Positions 8,464 to 16,937 of a DNA stretch of 57,552 nt are shown here, one piece after another. Position 1 is the first letter of the stretch, and every line of letters starts with the position of its first letter. The position numbers were made by a program, and so were the translations under genes. The notes below the pieces were generated by a model. It worked only from the letters and a program-made list of their open reading frames with translations, was not told the DNA's origin and did no database searches. Source of the DNA: an uncultured Subdoligranulum sp. (GTDB lineage Bacteria > Bacillota > Clostridia > Oscillospirales > Ruminococcaceae); the NCBI GenBank assembly GCA_904374465.1, contig CAJFFY010000012.1:1-57552 (forward strand), in the 5' to 3' direction.

Positions 8464-9954
8464 ATGAAGATTGGATTTGACAACGACAAATATCTGGCCA
8501 TGCAATCGGCCCACATCCGGGAGCGGATTGCCCAGTTTGACAACAAACTCTATCTGGAGTTCGGCGGCAAACTGTTTGATGACTACCACGCTTCCCGCGT
8601 GTTGCCGGGATTCCAGCCGGACTCCAAACTGCAGATGCTGCTGCAGCTCAAGGACCAGGCGGAGATCGTGGTGGTCATCAGTGCCGAGGACATCGTCAGC
8701 AACAAGATGCGCGGCGACTACGGCATCACCTACGATATGGACGTGCTGCGCCTCATCGACGCCTTCCAGGGCGTGGGCCTGTTTGTGGGCAGCGTCTGCG
8801 TGACCATGTACACGGCAGCGCCGGAGGTGGAAGCCTTCGAGAACCGTCTGCACGGGCTTGGCATCCGCACCTTCCGCCATTATAAAATTGCAGGATATCC
8901 CAACGATGTGGCCCGCATCGTCAGTGACGAAGGCTACGGAAAAAACGATTACATCGAAACCGAGCATCCTCTTGTGGTGATCACAGCCCCCGGTCCCGGC
9001 AGCGGCAAGATGGCGGTCTGCCTGTCCCAGCTGTACCATGAGCATCACCGGGGTGTCAAAGCCGGCTACGCCAAATTCGAAACCTTCCCCATCTGGAACC
9101 TCCCCCTCAAGCACCCGGTGAACCTTGCCTATGAGGCCGCCACCGCCGACCTGAACGATGTGAACATGATCGATCCCTTCCATCTGGAAGCTTACGGCAA
9201 AACCGCCGTGAACTACAACCGGGACATTGAAATTTTCCCGGTGCTGCATGCCATGTTCGAGATGATCTCCGGCCAGAGTCCCTACCAGTCCCCCACCGAC
9301 ATGGGGGTCAACATGGCGGGCAACTGCATTGTGGATGACGAGGTCTGTTGTGAGGCCTCCCGCAAGGAAATCCTGCGCCGCTACATGAAATGCCTGTGTG
9401 AGCAAAAGGTGGGCGGCACCGTCAAGGAAGAGCGCTTCAAACTGGAACTGCTGCTGAACCAGGCCGGTCTGACAGTGGGCAGCCGCGCAGTGGAACAGCA
9501 GGCCCATGCCCGTTCCCAGGCCACCGGCGGACTGCCGGCCGCCGCCATCGAACTGCCGGACGGTCGCATCATCACCGGCAAAACGGGGCCCCTGTTGGGC
9601 GCCGCCTCCTCGGCATTGCTCAACGCGCTGAAGGCCCTGGCCGGCATTGATCAGGAAACGGAACTGGTCTCGGCACGGGCCATTGAGCCCATCCAGACCC
9701 TGAAGACCACCTACCTGGGCGGCAAGAATCCCCGCCTGCATACCGACGAGATCCTGATTGCCCTTTCCAGCTCGGTCTCCGAGAACGAATATGCGGCCGC
9801 CGCCCTGGAACAGCTGCCCCATCTGAAGGGATGCGATGTGCATTCCACAGTGATTCTGTCCAGCGTGGACAGCGACACGCTGAACAAACTGGGCATGTAC
9901 CTAACCTGCGACCCGGTGTATGAGGAAGAAAACCGCAAATACCACAAGAAATGA
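8464..9954 (+). CDS. DUF1846 family protein
   Basis: 496 residues, matching the usual length of DUF1846 proteins. Recognisable blocks are the N-terminal MKIGFDNDKYLAMQSAHIRERI, the FGGKLFDDYHASRVLPGF segment, and a GPGSGKMAVCLSQ loop that resembles a P-loop. The family is widespread in Firmicutes; I know of no established function. Start ATG 8464 follows GGAAGGAAG. The downstream cysteine hydrolase begins 24 bases after the stop, so the two probably share a transcript. Confidence 0.85.
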   Translation: MKIGFDNDKYLAMQSAHIRERIAQFDNKLYLEFGGKLFDDYHASRVLPGFQPDSKLQMLLQLKDQAEIVVVISAEDIVSNKMRGDYGITYDMDVLRLIDAFQGVGLFVGSVCVTMYTAAPEVEAFENRLHGLGIRTFRHYKIAGYPNDVARIVSDEGYGKNDYIETEHPLVVITAPGPGSGKMAVCLSQLYHEHHRGVKAGYAKFETFPIWNLPLKHPVNLAYEAATADLNDVNMIDPFHLEAYGKTAVNYNRDIEIFPVLHAMFEMISGQSPYQSPTDMGVNMAGNCIVDDEVCCEASRKEILRRYMKCLCEQKVGGTVKEERFKLELLLNQAGLTVGSRAVEQQAHARSQATGGLPAAAIELPDGRIITGKTGPLLGAASSALLNALKALAGIDQETELVSARAIEPIQTLKTTYLGGKNPRLHTDEILIALSSSVSENEYAAAALEQLPHLKGCDVHSTVILSSVDSDTLNKLGMYLTCDPVYEEENRKYHKK

Positions 9955-9977
9955 TGGTACAGAAAGGAAGTTTCGCC

Positions 9978-10532
9978 ATGAAAATTCTGGTCGTTGTGGA
10001 TATGCAGAAGGACTTTATTGACGGCAGTCTGGGCACCCGGGAAGCCCCTGCCATTGTACCCAATGTGGTGGAAAAAATCCGTAGGATGCCCCCCGAGGCC
10101 ATCTTTGTGACCCGGGACACCCACACAGCGGACTACCTGTCCACCACCGAGGGACGGCACTTGCCGGTGCCCCACTGCATTCAGGGCACTCCCGGTCACG
10201 ATTTGCACCCCGCGGTGGCCGCCGCACTGGCGGACGTACCCGCCGACCATTTTGTGGACAAGCCTTCCTTCGGTTCGACGGAATTGCCCCAACGGATCCG
10301 CCGGGTTGCGGGGGATCAGCCGCTGGAAATCCAGCTGGTGGGACTGTGCACCGGCATCTGTGTACTGTCCAACGCCATTGTGCTGAAAGCCGCCTTCCCC
10401 GAAGCGGAGCTTTCGGTGGACGCAGCCTGTTGTGCCTGCGTGAGTCCCCAATCCCACGACACGGCCCTGGCAGCCCTGCCGGTCTGCCAGATCACGGTGG
10501 AAAACCAGGGAAAAGAACCCTGGCGGAACTGA
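9978..10532 (+). CDS. Isochorismatase-family cysteine hydrolase (nicotinamidase-like)
   Basis: 184 residues. The triad of the family is visible: Asp8 in VVVDMQKDF, a Lys near residue 95 in DKPSFGST, and Cys128 in GLCTGICVLSN. The metal-site region DTHTADY also fits nicotinamidases. Nicotinamidase would return nicotinamide to NAD synthesis, but other amidohydrolases share this fold, so the substrate is uncertain. ATG 9978 is chosen for AAAGGAAG upstream; an earlier in-frame start at 9951 would overlap the end of the DUF1846 gene. Confidence 0.8.
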   Translation: MKILVVVDMQKDFIDGSLGTREAPAIVPNVVEKIRRMPPEAIFVTRDTHTADYLSTTEGRHLPVPHCIQGTPGHDLHPAVAAALADVPADHFVDKPSFGSTELPQRIRRVAGDQPLEIQLVGLCTGICVLSNAIVLKAAFPEAELSVDAACCACVSPQSHDTALAALPVCQITVENQGKEPWRN

Positions 10533-10551
10533 TCTTTCGCGTTTATAAAAT

Positions 10552-10583
10552 ATAACCCCCGGGACCCTGGTCCCGGGGGTTAT
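10552..10583. terminator. Bidirectional terminator, GC-rich hairpin
   Basis: A 15-bp perfect stem (10552-10566 with 10569-10583) between two convergent genes. It abuts the stop codon of the VanZ-like gene. Confidence 0.8.
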
Positions 10584-10991
10584 TCATATTTTGTACCACA
10601 GCGCCATCCTGAGCAGGGCGCCCAGCACCACACCGGCCCCGTTGAGGCCCACGTCCAGCCAGGAGAAATGCCGTCCGGGTACCAGCAGCTTGGTGGCTTC
10701 GTCGCCCCAACACCAGACAACCAGCAGCCCGTACACCCACGCCGGAGGCGCAGAGGTCCCTGGGGCGACAGCCGCGCCCGAAGCCAGTATTGCCAGCACC
10801 GCAAAAACCAACACATGTGCCGCTTTGCGCAAAAGGCAGTTGATTGCCTCCGGATCCCGGCCGGGCAGCAAGGGCTGCAATTCCCGCGCCAAGGCACGGC
10901 TTTCCTCTGCCGTTTTCGGGCCGCTCTGGTGGGAAAGCCAGGTCATGAAAAGGAACCATCCCACCAGGGCCACCGTCCAGTGCGAACGCAT
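10584..10991 (-). CDS. VanZ-like family membrane protein
   Basis: 135 residues with about four membrane segments. It shows the VanZ-like hallmarks: HQSGPKTAEESR after the first helix, LRKAAHVLVFAVLAIL (the conserved Lys-x-x-His in helix 2), WGDEATKLLVPGR, and a final SWLDVGLNGAGVVLG helix. VanZ itself gives low-level teicoplanin resistance; for most relatives no function is known. Two adjacent ATGs (10994, 10991) are possible; the second has better spacing to AAAGGA. Last gene of a minus-strand run with SCP2, YbaK and NnrD genes. Confidence 0.8.
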   Translation of the reverse strand: MRSHWTVALVGWFLFMTWLSHQSGPKTAEESRALARELQPLLPGRDPEAINCLLRKAAHVLVFAVLAILASGAAVAPGTSAPPAWVYGLLVVWCWGDEATKLLVPGRHFSWLDVGLNGAGVVLGALLRMALWYKI

Positions 10992-11015
10992 CATCCTATC
11001 CTTTCCGCCGGTGCA

Positions 11016-11348
11016 TCAGCCCCTGTGGGCTGCCAGGAATTCCTTGATGTGCATTGCTTTGTCGATGCTGCCTTCCACCTTCAATTTGCCCATCAGCACC
11101 GATGCCACCGGATCGGCCTTTCCGGCAGCCAGCTTGAAGAGCATATCCGCCGTGCAGGTAAAGGCCGCGTCGCAATCATGGTATTCGTAGGGTTCAATAT
11201 ACATCTTTCCGTCCCGCACTTCCACATAGAAGGCGCCGGCTCCCTCCCCCGTGATGTTGAACTGATAGGCCAGGTGCTCCCGAATGTTGCTCACATCGGC
11301 GCTGCCGAACAGAGTCCGGACTTTTTCCACAACTTCCTGATAGGTCAT
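11016..11348 (-). CDS. SCP2 sterol-binding-domain protein
   Basis: 110 residues covering one SCP2-like lipid-binding domain: EHLAYQFNITGEGAGAFYVEVRDGKMYIEPYEYHDCDAAFTCTADMLFKLAAGKADPVASVLMGKLKVEGS. The TADML..LAAGK and G+LKVEGS blocks are typical. Stand-alone bacterial copies probably bind an acyl or other lipid ligand; nothing here identifies it. Good AAAGGAG ribosome site before ATG 11348. Confidence 0.75.
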   Translation of the reverse strand: MTYQEVVEKVRTLFGSADVSNIREHLAYQFNITGEGAGAFYVEVRDGKMYIEPYEYHDCDAAFTCTADMLFKLAAGKADPVASVLMGKLKVEGSIDKAMHIKEFLAAHRG

Positions 11349-11408
11349 AACAATCTCCTTTCCGTTCCGCCGGGGCGGATCCTATGGTTTTCTGCTTCTG
11401 CCGGATGC

Positions 11409-11885
11409 TTATACCTCGTTCCAGTCCTTGCAGACATCCACCCATGCCTTGTAGCCCGAGTATTGTTCCAGTTCCGGGATGGTCAGCTCAATGGCGCTGT
11501 TGCTGCTGCCGCAGGCCGGAAAAACCGTGTCAAACCGACGCAGCGAAGCATCCAGGTACACCTCCACACCGGGCTGCACCGCAAAGGGACAGACGCCGCC
11601 CACTGCGTGTCCCACCAGGGTTTCGGCCTGCTGGGGGGTCAGCATTTTGGCCTTGGTGCCAAACCCTACTTTGTATTTGTGGTTGTCGATTCTGGCATCG
11701 CCGGCCGCCACAATCAGCACCGGCGTTGCCCCCACCAAAAAGGACAGTGTCTTGGCAATGCGGCAGGGCTCACAATGCAGCGCCTGCGCCGCCAGTTCCA
11801 CCGTGGCGCTGGAAACCGAAAATTCCCGCACCCGCGCCTCCATACCATACCGAGCAAAATACGCTTTTACTTTTTCAATGGACAT
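11409..11885 (-). CDS. YbaK/EbsC-type aminoacyl-tRNA deacylase
   Basis: 158 residues. The YbaK/ProX editing-domain fold is recognised from CRIAKTLSFLVGATPVLIVAAGDARIDNHKYK (catalytic-pocket Lys in the KTL motif), GHAVGGVCPFAV and the GSSNSAIELTIPEL block. These free-standing enzymes hydrolyse mischarged Cys-tRNA-Pro or Ala-tRNA-Pro. Which specificity applies cannot be read. ATG 11885 is preferred: GGGGAGAGGAAG lies upstream, and a further in-frame ATG at 11912 would put that site inside the coding region. Confidence 0.8.
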   Translation of the reverse strand: MSIEKVKAYFARYGMEARVREFSVSSATVELAAQALHCEPCRIAKTLSFLVGATPVLIVAAGDARIDNHKYKVGFGTKAKMLTPQQAETLVGHAVGGVCPFAVQPGVEVYLDASLRRFDTVFPACGSSNSAIELTIPELEQYSGYKAWVDVCKDWNEV

Positions 11886-11918
11886 GTTGTAAATAACTTC
11901 CTCTCCCCGCAAAATGAT

Positions 11919-12803
11919 TCAACTTTCCAGCTCGCACAACAGCGCGCCCAGATCCTCGAACAGGTCCTGGGGCAGCATGGCGGTCATACTGCGCCGCTTG
12001 GCGCACCGGTCCGCCGCCGCGCCGTGCAGCCACACCGCCGTAAGGGCCGCTTCCAGTTCACTGTGTCCCTGCTGCCAGCCTGCCGCCAACAGCCCTGCCA
12101 GCAGTCCGGCCAGGATATCCCCGCTGCCGCCTTTGGCCAGCCCGGCGTTGCCGGTGGTATTGCGCCAGACAGGCTCCCCGGGGGCAGTGATCAGGGTGCC
12201 GGTGCCCTTGAGCACCGCCACACAGTGGTATTCCTCTGCCAGTTGCCGGACGGCGCCTTCCCGGTCCGCCTGCACCTCCCGCACCGTGGTATCCAGCAGC
12301 CGTGCCGCCTCACCGGGATGGGGTGTCAGGACCGTATGGGCAGGCAGCGCGGCCCGCAGACTGCCGGACGCCAGCGCATTGAGGGCATCGGCATCCAGCA
12401 CCGCAGCCGCCCAGGGCGGCCGCTTGCCCAGCAGCGCATTGCCGATGGCACCGGCACTCTCCCCCAGGCCGGGACCGGCCAGCAGCACAGTGCCCCGACC
12501 CTGGAACCATTCCCGCAGGGCGGCGGTATCCTGGGGATGGATACCGCCCCCACCATCGGTGCGGCATCCACAGGCACAGCACTCCGGTGTACGGGAAAGC
12601 ACCAGCTGCAGCACCGGCTCCACACTGGCCAGATAGACCAGACCGGCACCGCCCCGCAGAGCGCCTTCCACACACAGGGAGGCCGCCCCCCGATATCCCA
12701 GGCTGCCGGCCACTGCCAGCACACTGCCGTAACTGCCCTTATTGCTGTCCGCCTTGCGCACGGGCAACCGTGCACGGACCACGTCCCGGGTAATCTCCTG
12801 CAT
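11919..12803 (-). CDS. nnrD: ADP-dependent NAD(P)H-hydrate dehydratase
   Basis: 294 residues. It repairs damaged (hydrated) NADH/NADPH. Signatures of the ribokinase-like CARKD fold are KGSYGSVLAVAGS at the N-terminus, VLTPHPGEAARLL, VLKGTGTLI, and the ATP-site block NTTGNAGLAKGGSGDILAGLLAGLLA. The N-terminal epimerase domain (NnrE) found in many bifunctional versions is absent here. Start ATG 12803 follows AAGGGGG. A TATAAT at 12832-12827 on the minus strand is the likely -10. It is divergent from the sirtuin gene, which also depends on NAD. Confidence 0.88.
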   Translation of the reverse strand: MQEITRDVVRARLPVRKADSNKGSYGSVLAVAGSLGYRGAASLCVEGALRGGAGLVYLASVEPVLQLVLSRTPECCACGCRTDGGGGIHPQDTAALREWFQGRGTVLLAGPGLGESAGAIGNALLGKRPPWAAAVLDADALNALASGSLRAALPAHTVLTPHPGEAARLLDTTVREVQADREGAVRQLAEEYHCVAVLKGTGTLITAPGEPVWRNTTGNAGLAKGGSGDILAGLLAGLLAAGWQQGHSELEAALTAVWLHGAAADRCAKRRSMTAMLPQDLFEDLGALLCELES

Positions 12804-12912
12804 CTTGCATCCCCCTTGCCTTGTACATTATAATACAATCAGACCGATAAAATGGATCGGTTTTGTACAATATTATAATCCATTCCAGCGAAAAGCGAAA
12901 GGGGAAGTTTGT
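12804..12912. promoter_or_regulatory. Divergent nnrD / sirtuin promoter region with repeated TTGTACA motifs
   Basis: Two copies of TTGTACAatATTATAA-like sequence (12821 onward and 12863 onward) each contain a TATAAT, one facing each gene (12832-12827 minus; 12874-12879 plus). Between them lies GACCGAT...GATCGGT. Neither -10 has a good -35, which fits activator-dependent or weak promoters. Confidence 0.45.
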
Positions 12913-13644
12913 ATGGTACCGGCATTGGAAGAAGTATTGGCACGCTCGAAAAATCTTGTGTTCTTTGGCGGTGCGGGTGTTTCCACCGAAAGCGGCATTC
13001 CGGATTTCCGGTCGGTGGACGGACTGTACCATCAAAAGTTCCGTTACCCGCCCGAGGTCATGCTCTCCCACAGTTTTTACGAGACCCACACGGCGGAATT
13101 TTACAATTTCTACCGCGACAAGCTCATTGTCCACGGCGCCCAACCCAATGCCGCCCACCTGCGTCTGGCCAAACTGGAACGGCAGGGTATCTGCAAAGCG
13201 GTGGTGACCCAGAATATCGACGGACTGCACCAGGCGGCCGGCAGCCGGGTGGTCTACGAACTGCACGGCTCCACTCTGCGCAATTACTGCACCCGGTGCG
13301 GCAAATTCTACCCGGTGGAATTCATCGAGCAGGCTGCCGGCCAGGGCGACGGGGTGCCCCGCTGCACCGAGTGCGGCGGCATCGTCAAACCCGACGTGGT
13401 CCTGTACGAGGAAGGGCTGGACGAGGAAACAATGGAAAACGCCATGCGCGCCATCGCCGCAGCCGACACGCTGATCGTGGGCGGTACCAGCCTGGCAGTC
13501 TATCCGGCCGCCGGTCTGCTGCGTTACTTCCGGGGAAAGGACCTGGTGGTGATCAACAAACAACCCACCCCTGCCGACGGGATGGCCACCCTGCTGCTGA
13601 ATCTGCCCATCGGCCAGGCACTGGACGAGGAGACTCCCTGCTGA
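12913..13644 (+). CDS. Sir2-family NAD-dependent protein deacylase
   Basis: 243 residues, a typical bacterial CobB-type sirtuin. NAD-binding GAGVSTESGIPDFR is near the N-terminus, QNIDGLH follows, and His118 in YELHGS is the expected catalytic base. Zinc is held by C126-x2-C129 and C151-x2-C154. The GGTSLAVYPAA block completes the Rossmann core. It removes acyl groups from lysines using NAD and releases nicotinamide. ATG 12913 follows GAAAGGGGAAG; upstream in-frame codons run back into the divergent promoter. Confidence 0.92.
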   Translation: MVPALEEVLARSKNLVFFGGAGVSTESGIPDFRSVDGLYHQKFRYPPEVMLSHSFYETHTAEFYNFYRDKLIVHGAQPNAAHLRLAKLERQGICKAVVTQNIDGLHQAAGSRVVYELHGSTLRNYCTRCGKFYPVEFIEQAAGQGDGVPRCTECGGIVKPDVVLYEEGLDEETMENAMRAIAAADTLIVGGTSLAVYPAAGLLRYFRGKDLVVINKQPTPADGMATLLLNLPIGQALDEETPC

Positions 13645-13691
13645 GGGGCGGCAATTTTTGTACAAAAGTTTGATTTTTTTACAAAAAACCA

Positions 13692-13721
13692 TTGCCAAAT
13701 TCCCCTTGCATTTGCTATGAT
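13692..13721 (+). promoter_or_regulatory. Probable promoter of the HAD gene
   Basis: TTGCCA (13692-13697), 18-base spacer, TATGAT (13716-13721), about 50 bases before the start. Confidence 0.55.
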
Positions 13722-13769
13722 AGAAATGTATAGTATAGCGTTATGGAAGGCATAGGGGGGTATGGCTGA

Positions 13770-14612
13770 ATGGCGAACACTTTGACAGATTTTACCAAAC
13801 GACGTGAATTTTTGGTCTGCATGGACTCAGATGGCTGCGTGATGGACACCGTGCGCATCAAACATACAACGGTCATGTGCCCCGAGCTGATCCGGGTGTT
13901 TGCCCTGGAGGACTATGCCGACTTTGTATCGGCCGCCTGGGAGGAAATCAACCTGCACACCTTGACCCGGGGGATTTCCCGGTTTGAGAGTGTGGTACTG
14001 GTGTTTGACCGGCTGAAAAACCGGGGCATCGATGTTCCCGGCAGCGAGGATATCGCCACCTGGGTCAGCACCTCGGCGGAACTTTCCACCGCCAGCCTGC
14101 AGCAGGAACTCAAACAGACCGGCAGTCTGGCGCTGCGCAAGCTGCTGGAATGGAGCAATGCCTGCAACCGGCGCATCCAGGCGCTGGAACCCACCTTTGA
14201 GCCTTTTCCCGGCGTACAGGAAAGTTTGCGTCAGCTGCATGCCGTGGCTGACCTGGCGGTGGTCAGTGCCGCCAACGAAAGCGCCATTGCCAGCGAATGG
14301 AAACGCTATGGGCTGGCCCAACACGCCGACATCATCTTCGGCCAGGAGGTGGGCAGCAAGGCCAACTCCATCGCCACCATGCTGGCCTGCGGGTATGAGA
14401 GCCGCAAGGTCATGATGGTGGGCGACGCCATGGGGGACGCCCAGGCAGCCGCTGCCAACCGGGTGGCCTTTGTGCCCATCCTGCCCGGCCGGGAGGCAGA
14501 GAGCTGGCGCCGCCTGCAGGAGGAAGCCCTGCCCAAACTGCTGCATGGCACCTTCAGCTCCGATTACCAGGCGGAGCTGCTGGCCGCCCTGCGCAGCGCG
14601 CTGCACGGCTAA
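13770..14612 (+). CDS. HAD-superfamily hydrolase
   Basis: 280 residues. HAD motif I is MDSDGCVMDT (nucleophile Asp in DxD), an alpha-helical cap follows, motif II is VVSAANES, and the motif III/IV region is GQEVGSKANSIATML with VMMVGDAMGDAQAA. This is a phosphatase-type HAD with a C1 helical cap (beta-phosphoglucomutase or phosphoglycolate phosphatase-like). The substrate is not readable. AGGGGGG precedes ATG 13770 by nine bases. Not obviously part of the aromatic operon: a terminator and promoter separate them. Confidence 0.8.
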   Translation: MANTLTDFTKRREFLVCMDSDGCVMDTVRIKHTTVMCPELIRVFALEDYADFVSAAWEEINLHTLTRGISRFESVVLVFDRLKNRGIDVPGSEDIATWVSTSAELSTASLQQELKQTGSLALRKLLEWSNACNRRIQALEPTFEPFPGVQESLRQLHAVADLAVVSAANESAIASEWKRYGLAQHADIIFGQEVGSKANSIATMLACGYESRKVMMVGDAMGDAQAAAANRVAFVPILPGREAESWRRLQEEALPKLLHGTFSSDYQAELLAALRSALHG

Positions 14613-14628
14613 ACAGTACCTTTTTTCT

Positions 14629-14658
14629 TGCCGCCACTCTTGTGGTGGCATTTTCTTT
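14629..14658 (+). terminator. Terminator after the HAD gene
   Basis: A 9-bp stem (14629-14637 with 14642-14650), loop TCTT, followed by TTTTCTTT. The -35 of the next promoter lies within the hairpin. Confidence 0.75.
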
Positions 14659-14668
14659 ATGCTATACT
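14640..14668 (+). promoter_or_regulatory. Probable promoter of the aromatic amino acid operon
   Basis: TTGTGG (14640-14645), 17-base spacer, TATACT (14663-14668), 45 bases before pheA. The leader is too short for a T-box or a Phe/Tyr leader-peptide attenuator. Confidence 0.55.
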
Positions 14669-14712
14669 GACTATGTATATTTTTAATTCATACGGCAAAG
14701 GAGTCGCAGGGC

Positions 14713-15819
14713 ATGGACCTTTTACAACAAGCGCGAGGCGAGATAGACACCATTGACGCCGAGATGGCCGCCCTGTTCGAGCGGCGCATGCGGGCGGTGG
14801 CCGATGTGGCCCGCTACAAAGCCGAAACCGGAAAACCGGTTTTTGACGCGGTGCGGGAAGCCGCCGTACTGGACAAAAACACCGCACGCCTGCAGGATGA
14901 AACCCTGCGCCCCTACTATCGCGCCTTCCTCCAGGAAGCCATGGCGGTGTCCCGGGCCTACCAGCGGGCCATGCTGGGCCGTGATACCGCCGCTTACCAG
15001 GGTGTGGAGGGCGCCTGGAGCCATATTGCCCTGCGGCGGCTTTTTCCTTTCTCACGGGCGGTATCGTTTGCCACCTGGGGCGAGGTCTTTGATGCCGTAC
15101 AAAACGGCGACGCCGAATTTGGGGTACTTCCCTTTGAAAATTCCAATGCCGGGGATGTTTCCACCGTGCTGGATCTGCTGTACACCCACCCGGGTCTGAT
15201 CGTGGCCCGGATGTGTGATTTGCCCATCCGGCAGGACCTGCTGGGCATTCCGGGGGCTACCCTGGCCGGGGTGCGCACCGTGGTCAGTCACCCCCAGGCG
15301 CTGGCCCAGAGCAGTGTCTTTTTGCAGCAGCACGGCTTTGCCACCCATCCCTGGAACAACACCGCCGATGCAGCCCGCCATGTGGCCGAGCTGCAGGACC
15401 CGTCGGTGGCAGCCATCGCCAGCGCCGAGACAGCCGAACTGTACGGGCTGCAGATCCTGGCGGCCGGCGTCAATGCCGACGGGGACAACACCACCCGTTT
15501 TATTGTCATTGAGCGCGCCGAACAGCCCCCGGTCATGACCGGCGAAGGCCAACGGCTGGCCCTTTTGTTTACCGCCCGGCACAAGCCCGGCCAGCTGGCC
15601 GCCGTGCTGGACCAGATCGGTGCCCGGGGCTTCAATATGGAGTGTATCAAGAGCCGTCCCCTGCCCCATGTGCCGTTCGAATATTATTTTTATGTCCAGC
15701 TGGTCTGTCCCGCGGGCAGTACCCGCGCCGACTGTGAAACCCTGCTGGACACCCTGCGCGCCGCCTGCAGTACCCTGCGTCTGCTGGGGGCTTTTACCCT
15801 GGACACCACGGAATCATAA
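14713..15819 (+). CDS. pheA: Bifunctional chorismate mutase / prephenate dehydratase (P-protein)
   Basis: 368 residues in three parts. Residues 1-90 are an AroQ-type chorismate mutase (ARGEIDTIDAEMAALFERRM, KAETGKPVFDAVRE). Residues about 95-275 are prephenate dehydratase (GVEGAWSHIAL, FGVLPFENSNAG, NNTADAARHVAEL and the catalytic-region DNTTRFIVI). The end is an ACT domain (HKPGQLAAVLDQIGARGFNMECIKSRP), the usual site of phenylalanine feedback inhibition. The enzyme turns chorismate into phenylpyruvate. It is the first gene of the operon and aroB follows after 25 bases. Confidence 0.93.
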   Translation: MDLLQQARGEIDTIDAEMAALFERRMRAVADVARYKAETGKPVFDAVREAAVLDKNTARLQDETLRPYYRAFLQEAMAVSRAYQRAMLGRDTAAYQGVEGAWSHIALRRLFPFSRAVSFATWGEVFDAVQNGDAEFGVLPFENSNAGDVSTVLDLLYTHPGLIVARMCDLPIRQDLLGIPGATLAGVRTVVSHPQALAQSSVFLQQHGFATHPWNNTADAARHVAELQDPSVAAIASAETAELYGLQILAAGVNADGDNTTRFIVIERAEQPPVMTGEGQRLALLFTARHKPGQLAAVLDQIGARGFNMECIKSRPLPHVPFEYYFYVQLVCPAGSTRADCETLLDTLRAACSTLRLLGAFTLDTTES

Positions 15820-15844
15820 TCCATAACAGAAGGACGTGCGAAGC

Positions 15845-16870
15845 ATGAAACTGACGATGCAACTGAAAAGCCGCAGTTACGATATTATCCTGAAGGCCGG
15901 GTGCCTGGCCAATCTGCACCAGTTCACCAACGTGCAGAACCGCAGGGTATTTGTACTGACCGATTCCGGCGTGCCGGAGTCCTATGCCCGCACCATTGCC
16001 GACCAGTGCCCCAACGCCACGGTCTACACCATTCCCCAGGGGGAGGGCAGCAAATGCCTGAAGGTGTACGGTCAGGTGCTGCAGGCCATGCTGGACTTCG
16101 GTATGGACCGCAAGGACCTGCTGGTGGCCGTGGGCGGCGGCGTGGTAGGTGACCTGGGCGGGTTCTGCGCCGCCAGCTATATGCGCGGTATCGACTTTGT
16201 GAACTGCCCCACCACTGTGCTGGCCCAGGTGGATTCTTCCATCGGCGGCAAGACCGCCATCGATCTGGGCGAGACCAAGAACATCGTGGGGGCTTTCTGG
16301 CAGCCCAAGGTGGTTTTGGTGGACTTTGACACCCTGGCCACCCTGCCCCACCGGCATGTGGTCAACGGCCTGGCCGAAGCGCTGAAAACAGCCCTCATCG
16401 GAGACGCCCAGTTGTTTGCCCTGTTTGAGGAGGAGCATCCCGAAGAGCACATCGAACAGATTGTCTACCGCAGTCTGAAGTTCAAGAAAAAGATCGTGGA
16501 ACAGGACGAACGGGAAGGCAGCGTACGCGCTTGCCTGAACTTCGGTCACACCATCGGCCACGGCATCGAGGCTGTCAAGGGCATCCGCGGCCGCCGCACC
16601 ACCGGATTGTATCACGGGGAGTGTGTGGCACTGGGCATGCTGCCCATGATTGAAGACCCGGCTCTGGTCAAGCGGGTGCGGGCCATCTACCGCACCCTGG
16701 GCCTGCCCACCCGTGTGGGAGTCAACAAAACCAAGGTGCTGGAATACATGCAGCATGACAAGAAAACCTGCGGCAGCTCCATCACCGTCATCAAATGCCC
16801 GGGCCTGGGCTGCTGGCAGGCGGAGAAGATTCCCACCGCCGAGCTGCCCGCGCTGCTGGGACTGGAATAA
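15845..16870 (+). CDS. aroB: 3-dehydroquinate synthase
   Basis: 341 residues. It converts DAHP to 3-dehydroquinate with NAD and a metal. Visible signatures are the NAD-binding VGGGVVGDLGGFCAASYMRGI, then PTTVLAQVDSSIGGKTAIDLGETKNIVGAFWQP, GLAEALKTALI and the metal-ligand stretch LNFGHTIGHGIEA with a later YHGECVALGM. ATG 15845 is preferred to the GTG at 15836, which sits on top of the AGAAGGAC ribosome site. Second gene of the aromatic operon. Confidence 0.95.
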   Translation: MKLTMQLKSRSYDIILKAGCLANLHQFTNVQNRRVFVLTDSGVPESYARTIADQCPNATVYTIPQGEGSKCLKVYGQVLQAMLDFGMDRKDLLVAVGGGVVGDLGGFCAASYMRGIDFVNCPTTVLAQVDSSIGGKTAIDLGETKNIVGAFWQPKVVLVDFDTLATLPHRHVVNGLAEALKTALIGDAQLFALFEEEHPEEHIEQIVYRSLKFKKKIVEQDEREGSVRACLNFGHTIGHGIEAVKGIRGRRTTGLYHGECVALGMLPMIEDPALVKRVRAIYRTLGLPTRVGVNKTKVLEYMQHDKKTCGSSITVIKCPGLGCWQAEKIPTAELPALLGLE

Positions 16871-16881
16871 CGCACCTTTGC

Positions 16882-16912
16882 CGCCGCACCCGGTGCGGCG
16901 TACTCTTTTATT
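16882..16912 (+). terminator. Weak intra-operon hairpin between aroB and aroC
   Basis: An 8-bp GC stem (16882-16889 with 16893-16900) followed by TACTCTTTTATT. The T-tract is interrupted, so partial termination or an RNA-processing role is more likely than full termination. Confidence 0.4.
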
Positions 16913-16937
16913 CCTCTTGTGAAAGGATCCGTTTGGA

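Noticed and set aside
14659..14712. T-box or leader-peptide attenuator in front of the aromatic operon
   Set aside because: Only about 45 bases separate the -10 from pheA; there is no specifier loop, no T-box sequence and no Phe/Tyr-rich leader ORF.
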